DNA of 64,000 nt. Origin: Pseudomonas sp. stari2. GTDB lineage: Bacteria > Pseudomonadota > Gammaproteobacteria > Pseudomonadales > Pseudomonadaceae. The position numbers and the translations under genes are program-made. Positions 1 through 9,448 of this stretch are shown one piece after another. The DNA lies in NCBI RefSeq assembly GCF_040760005.1, contig NZ_CP099760.1, positions 1,669,501 through 1,733,500 on the forward strand, in the 5' to 3' direction. The number at the start of each line of letters is the position of its first letter. The first letter of the stretch is position 1. The notes beneath the pieces were generated by a model. The model saw nothing but the letters and a program-made list of their open reading frames with translations. It had not been told where the DNA came from and did not search any database.

Positions 1-201
1 GTGGATGAAGGGATTTCCAAAAAACTGGATAACAAGAGCTGGGATTCGATTGTCGCGGTGTTTACCGAGCAGGTGCGGCAGGGGCAGACGTTGCAGGGCT
101 TTGTCACTTGCATCGAGGCCTGTGGCGAGTTGCTCAAAGTGCATGTGCCGGTGACGCAGGTAAGGAATGAGTTGCCCAATCGCTTGGTGGTGTTGGGATA
201 A
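1..201 (+). CDS. C-terminal end of a TPM-domain-like protein (partial)
   Basis: The reading frame is open from the first base and stops at 199-201, so only the last 66 residues or so are present. The visible part, a VFTEQVRQGQTLQGFV stretch followed by IEACGELL and NELPNRLVVLG, resembles the C-terminus of small TPM-domain membrane-associated proteins of Pseudomonas. The family assignment is from memory of those sequences. No domain boundary or catalytic residue can be seen in this fragment, and the true start lies outside the window. Confidence 0.5.
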   Translation: MDEGISKKLDNKSWDSIVAVFTEQVRQGQTLQGFVTCIEACGELLKVHVPVTQVRNELPNRLVVLG

Positions 202-290
202 GCCGTTCGGGAAATTAGCCGTGCCCTTGAACGCCATCCCCCCTAAACTAGCGGCCATTCCCGATTTGCCCGTCCGAGGCCGTTTTCTGC

Positions 291-1508
291 ATGTCTGCCA
301 CCGCCGTTTCCACCCCCGATCACCACGCCCAGTTCATCGAGCTGCTGCAAACCAGCCTCGAACAGAACGGCTTCATCAAACTGGTGCTTGCCAAGTACGT
401 CGGCGAAGAAGCGGATCTGCAGCGGATCATCATCAAACCGGTGACGGTCAAGGCACAGCCGTGCCTGTCGTTCGTTTATCGCTACAAGACCCGTGACATC
501 ACCAAGAACCTGCCGCTGGACGAAGCGCTGGCGACGATTGCCGGGCTGTTGCCGGCGGCGTTCAAAAATGCGCATTTGCTCACGCTGACTGACGAAGCCC
601 AGCTCGAATACAGCAAAAAGGGCAAAAGTTCGCTGTTCAAGAGCAAACCCCAGCAATTGCGCGAAGTGCCGTCCGCCGAGCATAACCGTGAGAAGAACCG
701 CTTCCTTGATCTGAAAAGACCGTTCCTCAAGGATCTGGGCGTCACTAACGCGCAACACGAACTCATCCCGGCGATGTCGCGCAAGTGGAAGCAGATCAAC
801 AAGTTCATCGAAGTCTTCAGCCATGCACTGACTTCGTCACCGCTGGCCCTGGACAAACCGGTGCGGGTGGCGGATTTCGGTTCGGGCAAGGGTTATCTGA
901 CGTTCGCCATTCATGACTATTTGCGCAACACCCTTAAGGCCGAGGGTGAAGTCACCGGCGTCGAACTGCGCGAAGAGATGGTCAACCTGTGCAACGCCGC
1001 CGCGCAGAAACTCGACCACCCGGGGCTGGTTTTCAAGTGCGGTGATGTGCGCAGCGTGGCGCCGAGCGAGCTGGAAGTGATGATCGCCCTGCATGCCTGC
1101 GACATCGCCACCGACTACGCGATCCATACCGGCATTCGTTCCGGCGCAGCGATCATCATGTGCTCGCCGTGCTGCCACAAGCAGATCCGACTGCAGATCC
1201 AGAGCCCGGCACTGCTCAAGCCGATGCTGCAATACGGTTTGCACCTGGGCCAGCAGGCGGAAATGGTCACTGACAGCCTGCGTGCGCTGTTCCTCGAAGC
1301 CTGCGGTTACGAGACCAAAGTGTTCGAATTCATCTCGCTGGAACACACCAACAAGAACAAGATGATCCTCGCCGTGAAGCGCGCCGAGCCGGTGGACTCG
1401 GCCCAGTTGCTGGTGAAAATTCAAGAGCTGAAGGCGTTCTATCACATCAGCGAGCATTGCCTCGAAACGCTGCTGCTCGCCGATGGCCTGCTGCCGCTCA
1501 AGGCTTGA
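291..1508 (+). CDS. Class I SAM-dependent methyltransferase (Methyltransf_32 type)
   Basis: A protein of 405 residues. Its N-terminal 190 residues have no recognised motif. The SAM-binding motif I is VADFGSGKGYLTF at about residues 193-205, and the cysteine-rich CSPCCHKQ motif lies near residue 291. That motif is typical of the GSTCD/METTL-like methyltransferases. These proteins transfer a methyl group from SAM, but the substrate is not known and the sequence does not reveal it. It is a cytoplasmic protein without signal or membrane segments. The 3' end overlaps the convergent transporter gene by 11 bases. The start has a GAGG element upstream at about 271. Confidence 0.8.
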   Translation: MSATAVSTPDHHAQFIELLQTSLEQNGFIKLVLAKYVGEEADLQRIIIKPVTVKAQPCLSFVYRYKTRDITKNLPLDEALATIAGLLPAAFKNAHLLTLTDEAQLEYSKKGKSSLFKSKPQQLREVPSAEHNREKNRFLDLKRPFLKDLGVTNAQHELIPAMSRKWKQINKFIEVFSHALTSSPLALDKPVRVADFGSGKGYLTFAIHDYLRNTLKAEGEVTGVELREEMVNLCNAAAQKLDHPGLVFKCGDVRSVAPSELEVMIALHACDIATDYAIHTGIRSGAAIIMCSPCCHKQIRLQIQSPALLKPMLQYGLHLGQQAEMVTDSLRALFLEACGYETKVFEFISLEHTNKNKMILAVKRAEPVDSAQLLVKIQELKAFYHISEHCLETLLLADGLLPLKA

Positions 1509-2412
1509 GCTGAACCCCGGCCGGTAACGTGCCCGGTTGAGCCGGGCGCACCGCGGTCTTGCGCCCGAGCATCACCGTCGCGATCACCCCGCAGGCGAAC
1601 AGCCAGGTGATCGGTTCCACGTGTTCCCCGAAGAACAGCGCGGAAAACGCGATGGTGAAAAAGATCTGCAACAGCTGAATCTGACTGACCCGGGCAATGC
1701 CGCCCATGGCCAGCCCGGCGTACCACGCGAAAAAACCCAGGAATTGCGAGAACAGCGCAACGTAACCGAAGGCCCACCAGGTTTTCGTCGACACTGCGCC
1801 CTGATGCTGGAACGCCAGATACAGCACCGGGCCGATCAGTAACGGCGTCGACAGCACCAGCGCCCAGCAGATCACCTGCCAACCGCCCATTTCCCGTGCC
1901 AGGCGTCCGCCCTCGGCATAACCCAGACCACCCACCGCAATCGCACCCAGCATCAGCAAATCACCGGCCTGAATGCTGCCGGCGCCGGTGTACAACGCGT
2001 AACCCAGAACGAGCGCACTGCCTAAAGCGGCGCAGGCCCAGAAGGCTTTCGATGGACGCTCATGGGACAGCCACGCGGCGTACAGCGCCACGCACAGTGG
2101 CTGCAAACCGTTGACCAGCGCGCCGTGGGACGCCGGCAGCGTTTGCATGGCCCACGCCGACAGCACCGGGAAACCGAGAATCACCCCGGCGATTACCAGA
2201 CTCAAACCTTTGACCTGATGCCAGGTCGGCCACTTTTCCCGGCGCCACAACAGCAGCAACGCCGCCGGAATCGCCGCGAACAACGCGCGGCCGAGGCCGT
2301 TGAGCAGCGGGTGCAGTTCCTGCACCACGATGCGGGTGAAGGGCAGGGTAAGGCTGAAGATCACAACACCGAGCAGGCCCAGGGCCATGCCGGTGTTTTC
2401 GCGCGAAGACAT
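1498..2412 (-). CDS. EamA/DMT-family transporter
   Basis: About 304 residues, almost entirely hydrophobic, with some ten predicted membrane segments in two repeated halves, as expected for the drug/metabolite transporter (EamA) family. The first half begins [19 protein letters not shown] and the second half includes [12 protein letters not shown]. The start chosen is MSSREN at 2412. A TTG 51 bases further upstream is possible, but neither has a convincing ribosome binding site. The role is probably export of an amino acid or metabolite, with the substrate unknown. Confidence 0.8.
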   Translation of the reverse strand: MSSRENTGMALGLLGVVIFSLTLPFTRIVVQELHPLLNGLGRALFAAIPAALLLLWRREKWPTWHQVKGLSLVIAGVILGFPVLSAWAMQTLPASHGALVNGLQPLCVALYAAWLSHERPSKAFWACAALGSALVLGYALYTGAGSIQAGDLLMLGAIAVGGLGYAEGGRLAREMGGWQVICWALVLSTPLLIGPVLYLAFQHQGAVSTKTWWAFGYVALFSQFLGFFAWYAGLAMGGIARVSQIQLLQIFFTIAFSALFFGEHVEPITWLFACGVIATVMLGRKTAVRPAQPGTLPAGVQLKP

Positions 2413-2581
2413 GTTGGCAACCAGATTCGAGGGTGGCAGGGAGGTGGCTTCATCTAGCCACAAACCACGGCAATCGGGCTGTTACAGCTGGGCGCAGAGT
2501 TATCCATACAGTTTGCGAACGCTATCGCGGTCCTTGGGCTACTTTGAATACTCCTGTGCATTCACCAGAGGAGTCCTGTCC

Positions 2582-3163
2582 ATGGCCGCGAAAAAAATTC
2601 TGATGCTGGTCGGCGATTACGTCGAAGACTACGAAGTGATGGTGCCGTTCCAGGCCCTGCAAATGGTCGGGCACACCGTGCACGCCGTGTGCCCCGAAAA
2701 AGCCGCCGGCAAGACCGTGCGCACCGCGATTCATGATTTCGAAGGCGATCAGACTTACAGCGAGAAACCCGGTCACCAGTTCGCCCTGAACTTCGATTTC
2801 GCCAAGGTCGACGCCAAGGACTACGACGCGTTGCTGGTGCCCGGTGGCCGTGCGCCGGAATACCTGCGGCTGAACGAAAAAGTCCTGGAACTGGTGCGAG
2901 CTTTCGACAAGGCCGGCAAGCCGATTGCTGCCGTCTGTCACGGTGCGCAACTGCTGGCGGCGGCGGGGATTCTCGAAGGACGCGAGTGCAGCGCCTATCC
3001 GGCTTGTGCCCCGGAAGTACGGCTGGCCGGCGGCACTTACATCGACATTCCGGTCACGGACGGTCATGTCCAGGGCAATCTGGCCACCGCACCCGCCTGG
3101 CCGGCACACCCGAAATGGCTGGCCGGGTTCTTGGGGTTGCTCGGGACTAAAATCACCCTGTGA
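2582..3163 (+). CDS. DJ-1/PfpI family protein (YhbO-like)
   Basis: A protein of 193 residues with the flavodoxin-like fold of the DJ-1/PfpI superfamily. The nucleophile elbow AAVCHGAQ places the reactive cysteine at residue 120, followed by His121. The acid partner region near [10 protein letters not shown] is present. The start is the ATG after an AGAGGAG-like element. Relatives are described as glutamine-amidotransferase-like hydrolases or glyoxal/protein repair enzymes, and the exact activity cannot be read from sequence. The next gene starts 22 bases downstream and may be co-transcribed. Confidence 0.85.
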   Translation: MAAKKILMLVGDYVEDYEVMVPFQALQMVGHTVHAVCPEKAAGKTVRTAIHDFEGDQTYSEKPGHQFALNFDFAKVDAKDYDALLVPGGRAPEYLRLNEKVLELVRAFDKAGKPIAAVCHGAQLLAAAGILEGRECSAYPACAPEVRLAGGTYIDIPVTDGHVQGNLATAPAWPAHPKWLAGFLGLLGTKITL

Positions 3164-3185
3164 CCCATCGATAAGGAGACGCAGC

Positions 3186-3530
3186 ATGTCCGGATGGTAT
3201 GAATTGAGCAAAAGCAGCAACGGCCAGTTCAGGTTCGTGCTGAAAGCGGCAAATGCCGAAACCATTCTGACCAGCGAGTTGTACACCTCTCACAGTGCCG
3301 CCGAAAACGGTATCGCTGCAGTGCAGGTCAACAGCCCGCTGGACGAGCGCTACGAGAGGAAGTCGACGAAGGACGGCCATCCTTACTTCAATCTCAAGGC
3401 TGCCAACCACCAGATCATCGGCAGCAGCGAGTCCTATTCATCGGACGCGGCGTGTGCCAAAGGCATTGCTGCGGTCAAGGCCAATGGGCCGACGAAGGTG
3501 ATCAAGGACAAAACCTTGCCGGTGCTCTGA
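3186..3530 (+). CDS. YegP/DUF1508 family protein
   Basis: A protein of 114 residues made of two tandem copies of the DUF1508 unit, each following the pattern W/Y-E-L-x-K-x-x-x-G-x-F-F-x-L-K-A with a later S-E-x-Y-x-S element (about residues 4-50 and 60-105). The family is small, cytoplasmic and of unknown function. A GGAGA element lies just before the ATG. It follows the PfpI-like gene with short spacing and is closed by a hairpin terminator. Confidence 0.85.
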   Translation: MSGWYELSKSSNGQFRFVLKAANAETILTSELYTSHSAAENGIAAVQVNSPLDERYERKSTKDGHPYFNLKAANHQIIGSSESYSSDAACAKGIAAVKANGPTKVIKDKTLPVL

Positions 3531-3549
3531 GTTCACCTCCAGCACAAAA

Positions 3550-3590
3550 ACCTGTGGGGCCGGCAGCGTGCCGATCCCACAGGTGTTTTG
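3550..3590. terminator. Bidirectional hairpin terminator
   Basis: A 9-base stem, ACCTGTGGG at 3550-3558 with CCCACAGGT at 3576-3584, encloses a second short stem, CGGCA/TGCCG. It is flanked by an A run on the left and GTTTTG on the right. It lies between convergent genes and could serve both. Confidence 0.7.
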
Positions 3591-3603
3591 TCGTGCCTGA
3601 AGA

Positions 3604-4485
3604 TCAGCGCAGGGTTTTGAGAATGGCCTGCAACTGATTGCGCCCGGCCTCGCTCAACGGGAACACCGGCAAGCGTGGATTACCCACTTCCAGCCCGGTG
3701 TCACGCAGACCGGCCTTGATCGTCGCCGGCAAGCCGCCCTTGAGGATGAAATCCAGCAGCGGCAACTGGCGGTAGAACAGCTCCCGCGCCTTGCCCAGAT
3801 TCCCCGCCAGTGTGGCTTCGTACAAATCCAGGTTGAGTTGCGGAATAAGGTTCGGCGCCGCCGTGCACCAGCCCTTGGCGCCAGCCGCGAAGGCTTCCAG
3901 CGCCAGCGGGTTGCAGCCGTTGTAGAAGGGCACCCGGCCTTCGCCGAGCAGTTGCAGCTTGTGCATGCGCTGGATGTCGCCGGTGCTCTCCTTGACCATG
4001 GTCACGTTTTCCACGCCGTTGACGATGCGCAGGATCAGCTCCACCGACATGTCGGTGCCGCTGGTGCCCGGGTTGTTGTAGAGCATGATCGGCACGCCGA
4101 TGCTGTCGCCGATGGCGCGGTAATGGGCGAGGATTTCTGCGTCGGTGAGCTTCCAGTAGGACGCCGGCAGCACCATCACCACGTCGGCGCCATGGGCTTC
4201 GGCGAAACGGGCGCGGCGCACGGCGTTGGCGGTGGTCAGGTCGGAGACGCTGACCACGGTCGGCACCCGTTTGGCCACGTGCTTGATGCTGAATTCGGCG
4301 ACCTGGTCCCACTCCGCGTCGCTCAGGTAGGCGCCTTCGCCGGTGCTGCCCAGTGGCGCGATGGCGTGGACGCCGCCGGCGATCAGGCGGTCGATCGAAC
4401 GGCCGAGGGCCGGCAGGTCAAGACCTTCGCCGTTGGCGCCGAACGGGGTGATGGTGTAGCCGATGATGCCGTGAATGTTGGACAT
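3604..4485 (-). CDS. DapA-like (DHDPS/NAL family) aldolase
   Basis: A protein of 293 residues with the (beta/alpha)8 fold of the dihydrodipicolinate synthase/N-acetylneuraminate lyase family. Visible motifs are GSTGE (46-50), the tyrosine in MLYNNPG (Tyr136) and the Schiff-base lysine in VTMVKES (Lys165). The family condenses or cleaves pyruvate-containing substrates. True lysine biosynthesis is unlikely here, because the gene sits with a class II aldolase and an XRE-cupin regulator, which suggests a catabolic route. The start at 4485 has GGAG nine bases upstream. It lies 26 bases downstream of its operon partner. Confidence 0.85.
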   Translation of the reverse strand: MSNIHGIIGYTITPFGANGEGLDLPALGRSIDRLIAGGVHAIAPLGSTGEGAYLSDAEWDQVAEFSIKHVAKRVPTVVSVSDLTTANAVRRARFAEAHGADVVMVLPASYWKLTDAEILAHYRAIGDSIGVPIMLYNNPGTSGTDMSVELILRIVNGVENVTMVKESTGDIQRMHKLQLLGEGRVPFYNGCNPLALEAFAAGAKGWCTAAPNLIPQLNLDLYEATLAGNLGKARELFYRQLPLLDFILKGGLPATIKAGLRDTGLEVGNPRLPVFPLSEAGRNQLQAILKTLR

Positions 4486-4511
4486 GAGAGTGCTCCGCAA
4501 GGATGAGGTGT

Positions 4512-5294
4512 TCAGTTCAGGCAATCGGCGTGCTGGCGCAGGTTCTGCCGGGCGTAGTAGTTGAAGGCCGCGGCGTGGCGTTTGGGTTTCGATACCCAGT
4601 CATGCGCCTCGCGGCCCAGCTCGGGAATGATCGGTTTGATCGTCCCGGCGGCCATGGCCAGCAGTTGCAGTTTGGCGGCGCGCTCGATCAATTGGGCGAT
4701 GACACAGGCTTCCTCAATGGTCGCCCCGGTCGACAGCTGACCGTGATGGGAAAGCAGGATTGCCCGTTTGTCGCCCAACGCCCCGGCAATCAATTCGCCT
4801 TCTTCGTTACCGACCGGCACGCCCGGCCAGCCTTCAAGGAACGCGCAGTCGTCGTACAGCGGGCACAGGTCCATGTGGGAAATCTGCAACGGTACTTCCA
4901 GCATCGACAGCGCGGCAATGTGCGTCGGGTGGGTGTGAATGATGCAGTTCACGTCCGGCCGGGCGCGGTACACCCAACTGTGGAAACGGTTGGCCGGGTT
5001 GGCCATGCCGTGACCTTCGAGCACTTCCAGGTCTTCGTTGACCAGCAGCAGATTGCTCGCGGTGATTTCATCGAACCCCAGGCCCAGTTGCTGCGTGTAG
5101 TAAGTGCCCGGCTGTGGGCCACGGGCGGTGATCTGCCCGGCGAGGCCCGAATCGTGGCCGTTTTCGAAGAGGATCCGGCAGGTCAGGGCCAGCTTTTGCC
5201 GGTCCGTCCACGTATTATCCGCCAGGCTTTTTTGCATCTGGGTCAGCGCTTGCTTGACCAGTTGGTCTTTGGGTAGTGCTAATGTCTTCGCCAT
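4512..5294 (-). CDS. Class II aldolase/adducin family protein
   Basis: A protein of 260 residues covering a full aldolase II/adducin head domain. The metal-binding HTHPTH motif is at residues 120-125 and the second HH pair at 183-184 (LLSHHGQL). Members use a divalent metal to cleave or epimerise sugar-derived substrates, or act as decarboxylases. The substrate is not clear from the sequence. It is the first gene of a two-gene operon with the DapA-like gene, and the promoter region is shared with the divergent regulator. Confidence 0.85.
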   Translation of the reverse strand: MAKTLALPKDQLVKQALTQMQKSLADNTWTDRQKLALTCRILFENGHDSGLAGQITARGPQPGTYYTQQLGLGFDEITASNLLLVNEDLEVLEGHGMANPANRFHSWVYRARPDVNCIIHTHPTHIAALSMLEVPLQISHMDLCPLYDDCAFLEGWPGVPVGNEEGELIAGALGDKRAILLSHHGQLSTGATIEEACVIAQLIERAAKLQLLAMAAGTIKPIIPELGREAHDWVSKPKRHAAAFNYYARQNLRQHADCLN

Positions 5295-5321
5295 ATCCGT
5301 GTCCTGTGGTGGTTGCCATGG

Positions 5322-5357
5322 ATGACACTTAAGAGGCTATATGACACTTTGTGTCAT
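5322..5357. promoter_or_regulatory. Probable operator of the XRE-cupin regulator
   Basis: A perfect palindrome ATGACAC-TTT-GTGTCAT lies at 5341-5357, and its left half ATGACACTT is repeated at 5322-5330, 19 bases upstream. This places both half-sites on one helix face. The block sits in the 108-base gap between the divergent aldolase operon and the regulator gene, so autoregulation plus control of the operon is the natural reading. Confidence 0.6.
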
Positions 5358-5402
5358 TGGCAAGGACAAATCGTCTTTCCTTTGCTGGAATAATCGCTTC
5401 GC

Positions 5403-5945
5403 ATGTCTATCCGTTTGAAATTATTGAGAAAAAAACTTGGCGTAACCCTTGAGGCACTGGCCGAGAAATCCGGCATGACCAAGAGTTATCTATCGAAAGT
5501 CGAACGCGGGTTGAACACACCGTCGATTGCCGCTGCGTTGAAACTGGCGAAAGCGCTGAACGTGAAAGTCGAGGAGCTGTTCTCCGAAGACAACATCAGC
5601 CTCGACAGCTACAGCCTGGTGCGCAGCCACGAACGCCAGTCACTGGCGGCCAACGATCACAGCCCGGGATACGCGGTGCTGGCCCATCAGGTCAGCGAGC
5701 GCAGCCTGCTGCCGTTCATCATCTATCCGCCGACTGAATTCACCGACAAGACCTTCAAGGAGCATCTGGGCGAGGAGTTCCTGTTCGTTCACGAAGGCCG
5801 GGTCGAAGTGGACTTCATGAACGAACGGGTACTGCTGGAGCGGGGCGACGCGCTGCACTTCAATGCGCAGAAACCGCACCGGATCCGCTCGGTGGGCGAG
5901 GAGCAGGCGCAACTTCTGGTGGTCGTGCACAGCAGCGAAGAATGA
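5403..5945 (+). CDS. XRE-family regulator with C-terminal cupin domain
   Basis: A protein of 180 residues. An N-terminal helix-turn-helix (about 6-60, with MTKSYLSKVERGLNTPS as the recognition region) is followed by a cupin barrel (about 105-175, with GEEFLFVHEGRVEVDF). This architecture is typical of local regulators that sense a small ligand through the cupin. It is divergent from the class II aldolase/DapA-like operon and is probably its regulator, acting at the palindrome at 5341-5357. Confidence 0.85.
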   Translation: MSIRLKLLRKKLGVTLEALAEKSGMTKSYLSKVERGLNTPSIAAALKLAKALNVKVEELFSEDNISLDSYSLVRSHERQSLAANDHSPGYAVLAHQVSERSLLPFIIYPPTEFTDKTFKEHLGEEFLFVHEGRVEVDFMNERVLLERGDALHFNAQKPHRIRSVGEEQAQLLVVVHSSEE

Positions 5946-6965
5946 TCAGACTTCGACGGGAACCGAAAGCTTTGGATTGCCCAGCGCATGGCTCTTGGAA
6001 TCAAAGAACCGCAACTCGGCGCCCGTGCCCTCGAATACCTTCGCATAATGCCGCTTCTGGTGCTGGATGAACGCCGCGCTGCGCGGGTAGATCGAGATCG
6101 CCACGGTCTTCGGTTTCGCCAGCCGCAGGGCACGCACGATGTGGCTGTCCTGCTCGCCCAGGGCGTGGCCGAAGATGCACAGGCTGTCGCCGTGCCCCAG
6201 TAACTGGTCGTAGCAGAACGACAGATAATCGGAGCTGCGGATGGTCTTGAGTTTGTCCGCGCTCGGCCCTTCGTTGACGAACAGCGGCACGTCGTCGAGG
6301 GTCTTGAGCGTGTTGTTGATCGCGAAACTGCCGAGCAGCGTGCCTTCGGTGGCGGTCAGTTTGCGGGCGCTGCCGTCCTGGTTGCGCACCAGATGCAGAC
6401 CGCCGTGCAGGTACAGCAGACGCGGTTTGTCAGTGCAGCTTTCGCACAGGTCGAAGCTGGCGTCGGGGCCGTTGAACAGGTCGTCGATGGCCTCGCCCTG
6501 ATGTTGTAGGGCCCAGTAGTTGAGCAGGTCGTAATTGGTGGTGAACACCGTGCGATAACTGGCCAGTTCGCGGTTCAGGATCGTCAGGGTCGACGCTTCG
6601 ATCAGTCGCCACGGAATGTGCAAATCGTGGACGGCATTGATCAGCGCCTCCTTGATCGCGTAGTAGCGATTGCGCGGTGCGGCCGAGCTGACGGCCAGTG
6701 CCTTGTTGACCCGGCTGGTGGTTTTCAGCGCGCCGAGCACCTGCTCGAAACTGCGCGTCTGCATCGCATCGAATACGCTCAGTTCCGACGGGCTCAACGG
6801 TTTTTCTTCCACCGTGCGGGCGTTTTCGAACAGCGAGTCGTAGCCGAAATCGTCCCACACCGCGCGGCTGGCACCGTTGCCCACCAGTAAGCCGCTGAAG
6901 TCGGTGGTGGCGCGTAACGCGTTCCAGTCTTCGAGGGAAGCGTCGACATCCAGAAAATCGGTCAT
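5946..6965 (-). CDS. DUF4917 (SIR2-like fold) protein
   Basis: A protein of 339 residues. Motifs in order: [20 protein letters not shown] near residue 26, [12 protein letters not shown] near 145, [10 protein letters not shown] near 185 and [14 protein letters not shown] near 268. The GNGAS, TTNYD and GHALGEQD elements are the layout of SIR2-like NAD-binding domains. The family is annotated as DUF4917. Its function is unknown, and related SIR2-like proteins act as NADases in defence. It lies convergent to, and directly abutting, the XRE-cupin gene. Confidence 0.75.
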   Translation of the reverse strand: MTDFLDVDASLEDWNALRATTDFSGLLVGNGASRAVWDDFGYDSLFENARTVEEKPLSPSELSVFDAMQTRSFEQVLGALKTTSRVNKALAVSSAAPRNRYYAIKEALINAVHDLHIPWRLIEASTLTILNRELASYRTVFTTNYDLLNYWALQHQGEAIDDLFNGPDASFDLCESCTDKPRLLYLHGGLHLVRNQDGSARKLTATEGTLLGSFAINNTLKTLDDVPLFVNEGPSADKLKTIRSSDYLSFCYDQLLGHGDSLCIFGHALGEQDSHIVRALRLAKPKTVAISIYPRSAAFIQHQKRHYAKVFEGTGAELRFFDSKSHALGNPKLSVPVEV

Positions 6966-7119
6966 TGCAGGGCACGTCTCAAAACAAGGGGCAGATGGGC
7001 GGCGACTTTATCACGAGCGGGCATTGAGCCAGATCAACATCCGCCGTGACCGATCGGTCGATCCTGTATGCATCCGCCGAATCGCAGGAGTCGATCCGGC
7101 CCCTGTCAGGAGACGTGTC

Positions 7120-8268
7120 ATGAGCAGCACCTTTTTCATTCCCGCGGTAAACATCATGGGCAGCGGCTGCCTCGACGAAGCCATGAATGCCATCCGCAAC
7201 TACGGTTTTCGCAAGGCGCTGATCGTCACCGACGCCGGGTTGGCCAAGGCCGGCGTGGCGACCATGATCGCCGAGAAACTGGCGATGCAGGACATCGACT
7301 CGTTGATCTTCGACGGCGCCAAACCCAATCCGAGCATCGCCAATGTCGAGGCCGGGCTGGCGCTGCTCAAGGACAACCGGTGTGATTTCGTCGTGTCACT
7401 CGGCGGCGGCTCGCCCCACGACTGCGCCAAGGGCATCGCCCTGTGCGCGACCAATGGCGGGCAGATCCGTGACTACGAAGGCGTCGATCAATCGGCCAAG
7501 CCGCAACTGCCGCTGATTGCCATCAACACCACGGCCGGCACGGCCAGCGAGATGACCCGGTTCTGCATCATCACCGACGAAACCCGTCACGTGAAAATGG
7601 CCATTGTCGACCGTAATGTCACGCCGCTGCTGTCGGTCAACGACCCGGCGTTGATGGTCGCCATGCCGAAAAGCCTGACCGCCGCCACCGGCATGGACGC
7701 ACTGACCCACGCCATCGAAGCCTACGTGTCCACCGCCGCCAACCCGATCACCGATGCCTGCGCGTTGAAGGCGATCACCCTGATCAGCAACAACCTGCGC
7801 CTGGCGGTACGCGACGGCAGCGACCTCGCCGCACGGGAAAACATGGCGTATGCGCAGTTCCTCGCCGGCATGGCGTTCAACAATGCGTCCCTCGGTTACG
7901 TGCATGCGATGGCGCACCAGTTGGGCGGTTTCTACGATTTGCCTCACGGGGTGTGCAACGCGGTGTTGCTGCCCCATGTGCAGACGTTCAACGCATTGGT
8001 CTGCGCCGATCGCCTTACTGATGTGGCCCATGCCATGGGCGCCGACATTCGTGGTTTCAGCCCGGAGGAGGGCGCAAAAGCCGCGATTGACGCAATCCGT
8101 TGCCTGGCCAAAGACGTCGACATCCCCGGCGGCTTGCGTGACCTCGGCGCCAAATGCACCGACATTCCGGTACTTGCCGCCAATGCCCTGAAAGACGCCT
8201 GCGGTTTCACCAACCCGCGGGCGGCGGATCAGCGACAGATCGAGGAGATTTTCCGCAGCGCGTTTTAA
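7120..8268 (+). CDS. Iron-type (group III) alcohol dehydrogenase
   Basis: A protein of 382 residues, the usual length for the family. The nucleotide-binding [13 protein letters not shown] motif is at about 93-105. The metal site is formed by residues of [13 protein letters not shown] (about 191-203) and [16 protein letters not shown] (about 262-277). It oxidises or reduces short alcohols/aldehydes with NAD(P)(H). It resembles the YiaY/ErcA branch, but I do not assign a symbol. The CAGGAG element 8 bases before the ATG fixes the start. Confidence 0.9.
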   Translation: MSSTFFIPAVNIMGSGCLDEAMNAIRNYGFRKALIVTDAGLAKAGVATMIAEKLAMQDIDSLIFDGAKPNPSIANVEAGLALLKDNRCDFVVSLGGGSPHDCAKGIALCATNGGQIRDYEGVDQSAKPQLPLIAINTTAGTASEMTRFCIITDETRHVKMAIVDRNVTPLLSVNDPALMVAMPKSLTAATGMDALTHAIEAYVSTAANPITDACALKAITLISNNLRLAVRDGSDLAARENMAYAQFLAGMAFNNASLGYVHAMAHQLGGFYDLPHGVCNAVLLPHVQTFNALVCADRLTDVAHAMGADIRGFSPEEGAKAAIDAIRCLAKDVDIPGGLRDLGAKCTDIPVLAANALKDACGFTNPRAADQRQIEEIFRSAF

Positions 8269-9431
8269 GCGGTCTGACGATCGGGCGTGAACCTCGTGCA
8301 GAGCACCGCGCCCGCCGCCAGAAAGCAACACAGCAGCGACAGCGGCCACGCGTGTGGACCGGCCAGCAGGCTGGCCACCGCGCCGATCAACGCGGCCATC
8401 AATTGATGAATGAAACCACTCAGGGCCATTGCGTAAGCGCCGGCAATCGGCGCTCCATCGTTGGCCCGTGACAGGCTGATCGGATAGTTCAGCGACTGGC
8501 CGAACACGGCGACGCAGTAAGGCAACCAAAGCAGCCAGGCAATGGAGCTGGCCAACAGGCTGCCCGCCAGCATCACCCCGCTTCCGGCCATCACCAGGCC
8601 CACACCCAACGTCATCAACCGATGCTGACCGGTACGCAGGACAAAGCGATTGACCGCCAGCGCCCCCAGAAAATACGCCGCACTGATCGGCCAGCCCAGC
8701 AGCCCGTAATCGGTCGTCGACCAACCGAACGGGCCTTGCAGAATCAACGGTGCTGCGCTGTTGAACGCGATGATCACGCCATAACCCAGACCACCCGCGA
8801 GCGCCGGCAGAAGAAACGCCCGGTGAGTCAGAATCCTTCCGTAGACCGCCCAGGGCGATGCGGTTGCGGGCGTCTCGACGAGTTTCGGGAAATTCAGGCG
8901 CGAAACAATCGCGGCCATCGACAGGCTGACCGCACCCAGCAGATAGAAGATCGCCTGCCAGCCCAGCGTCACCTGAATCAGCGAGCCGGCGTATTGCCCG
9001 ATCCCGAGCGCGACGACGAACGAAATCGAAATCCACGACAACGCCTTCGCCAGCAGATCGCCCCGGAAACTGTCTCGGATCAGCACCCGCGCCATCACCG
9101 AAATACCGCTGGCGCCGATCCCTTGAAACAGTCGCAGCAGCAGGAACGACTCCAGTGTCGAGCCCAACGGCAACCCCAGGTTCGCCAGCCCGTAAATCCC
9201 CAGCGCCGCCAGCAGCACCGGTTTGCGGCCGATACGCTGCGCGAGGCTGCCCCAGAGCAGCATCGGCAGCGCCATGCCGATCAGGTACAGCGACAAGCCC
9301 CAGGCCACCTGCGTTGCATCGACGTGCAAGTGCCCGGCGATCTGCGGCAACGCCGGCAGGTAAATGCTCATGCCCAACTGGGCGAGGAACACGGTGGAGC
9401 AGGTGATGAGCAGGATGAAGCCGGGGTTCAT
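8265..9431 (-). CDS. MFS transporter (Bcr/CflA-like)
   Basis: A protein of 388 residues with twelve hydrophobic segments and the MFS loop motif [14 protein letters not shown] between segments 2 and 3. [12 protein letters not shown] in the first segment is characteristic of the Bcr/CflA drug-export group. It starts 17 bases downstream of the alpha-oxoamine synthase gene on the same strand, so it may export that enzyme's product. Its last four bases overlap the convergent dehydrogenase gene. Confidence 0.8.
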   Translation of the reverse strand: MNPGFILLITCSTVFLAQLGMSIYLPALPQIAGHLHVDATQVAWGLSLYLIGMALPMLLWGSLAQRIGRKPVLLAALGIYGLANLGLPLGSTLESFLLLRLFQGIGASGISVMARVLIRDSFRGDLLAKALSWISISFVVALGIGQYAGSLIQVTLGWQAIFYLLGAVSLSMAAIVSRLNFPKLVETPATASPWAVYGRILTHRAFLLPALAGGLGYGVIIAFNSAAPLILQGPFGWSTTDYGLLGWPISAAYFLGALAVNRFVLRTGQHRLMTLGVGLVMAGSGVMLAGSLLASSIAWLLWLPYCVAVFGQSLNYPISLSRANDGAPIAGAYAMALSGFIHQLMAALIGAVASLLAGPHAWPLSLLCCFLAAGAVLCTRFTPDRQTA

Positions 9432-9448
9432 GAGTCGTCCGTGAAGGT

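Noticed and set aside
7396..9036. A 546-codon minus-strand ORF
   Set aside because: It is antisense to the alcohol dehydrogenase and out of frame within the MFS gene, both of which have clear family motifs.
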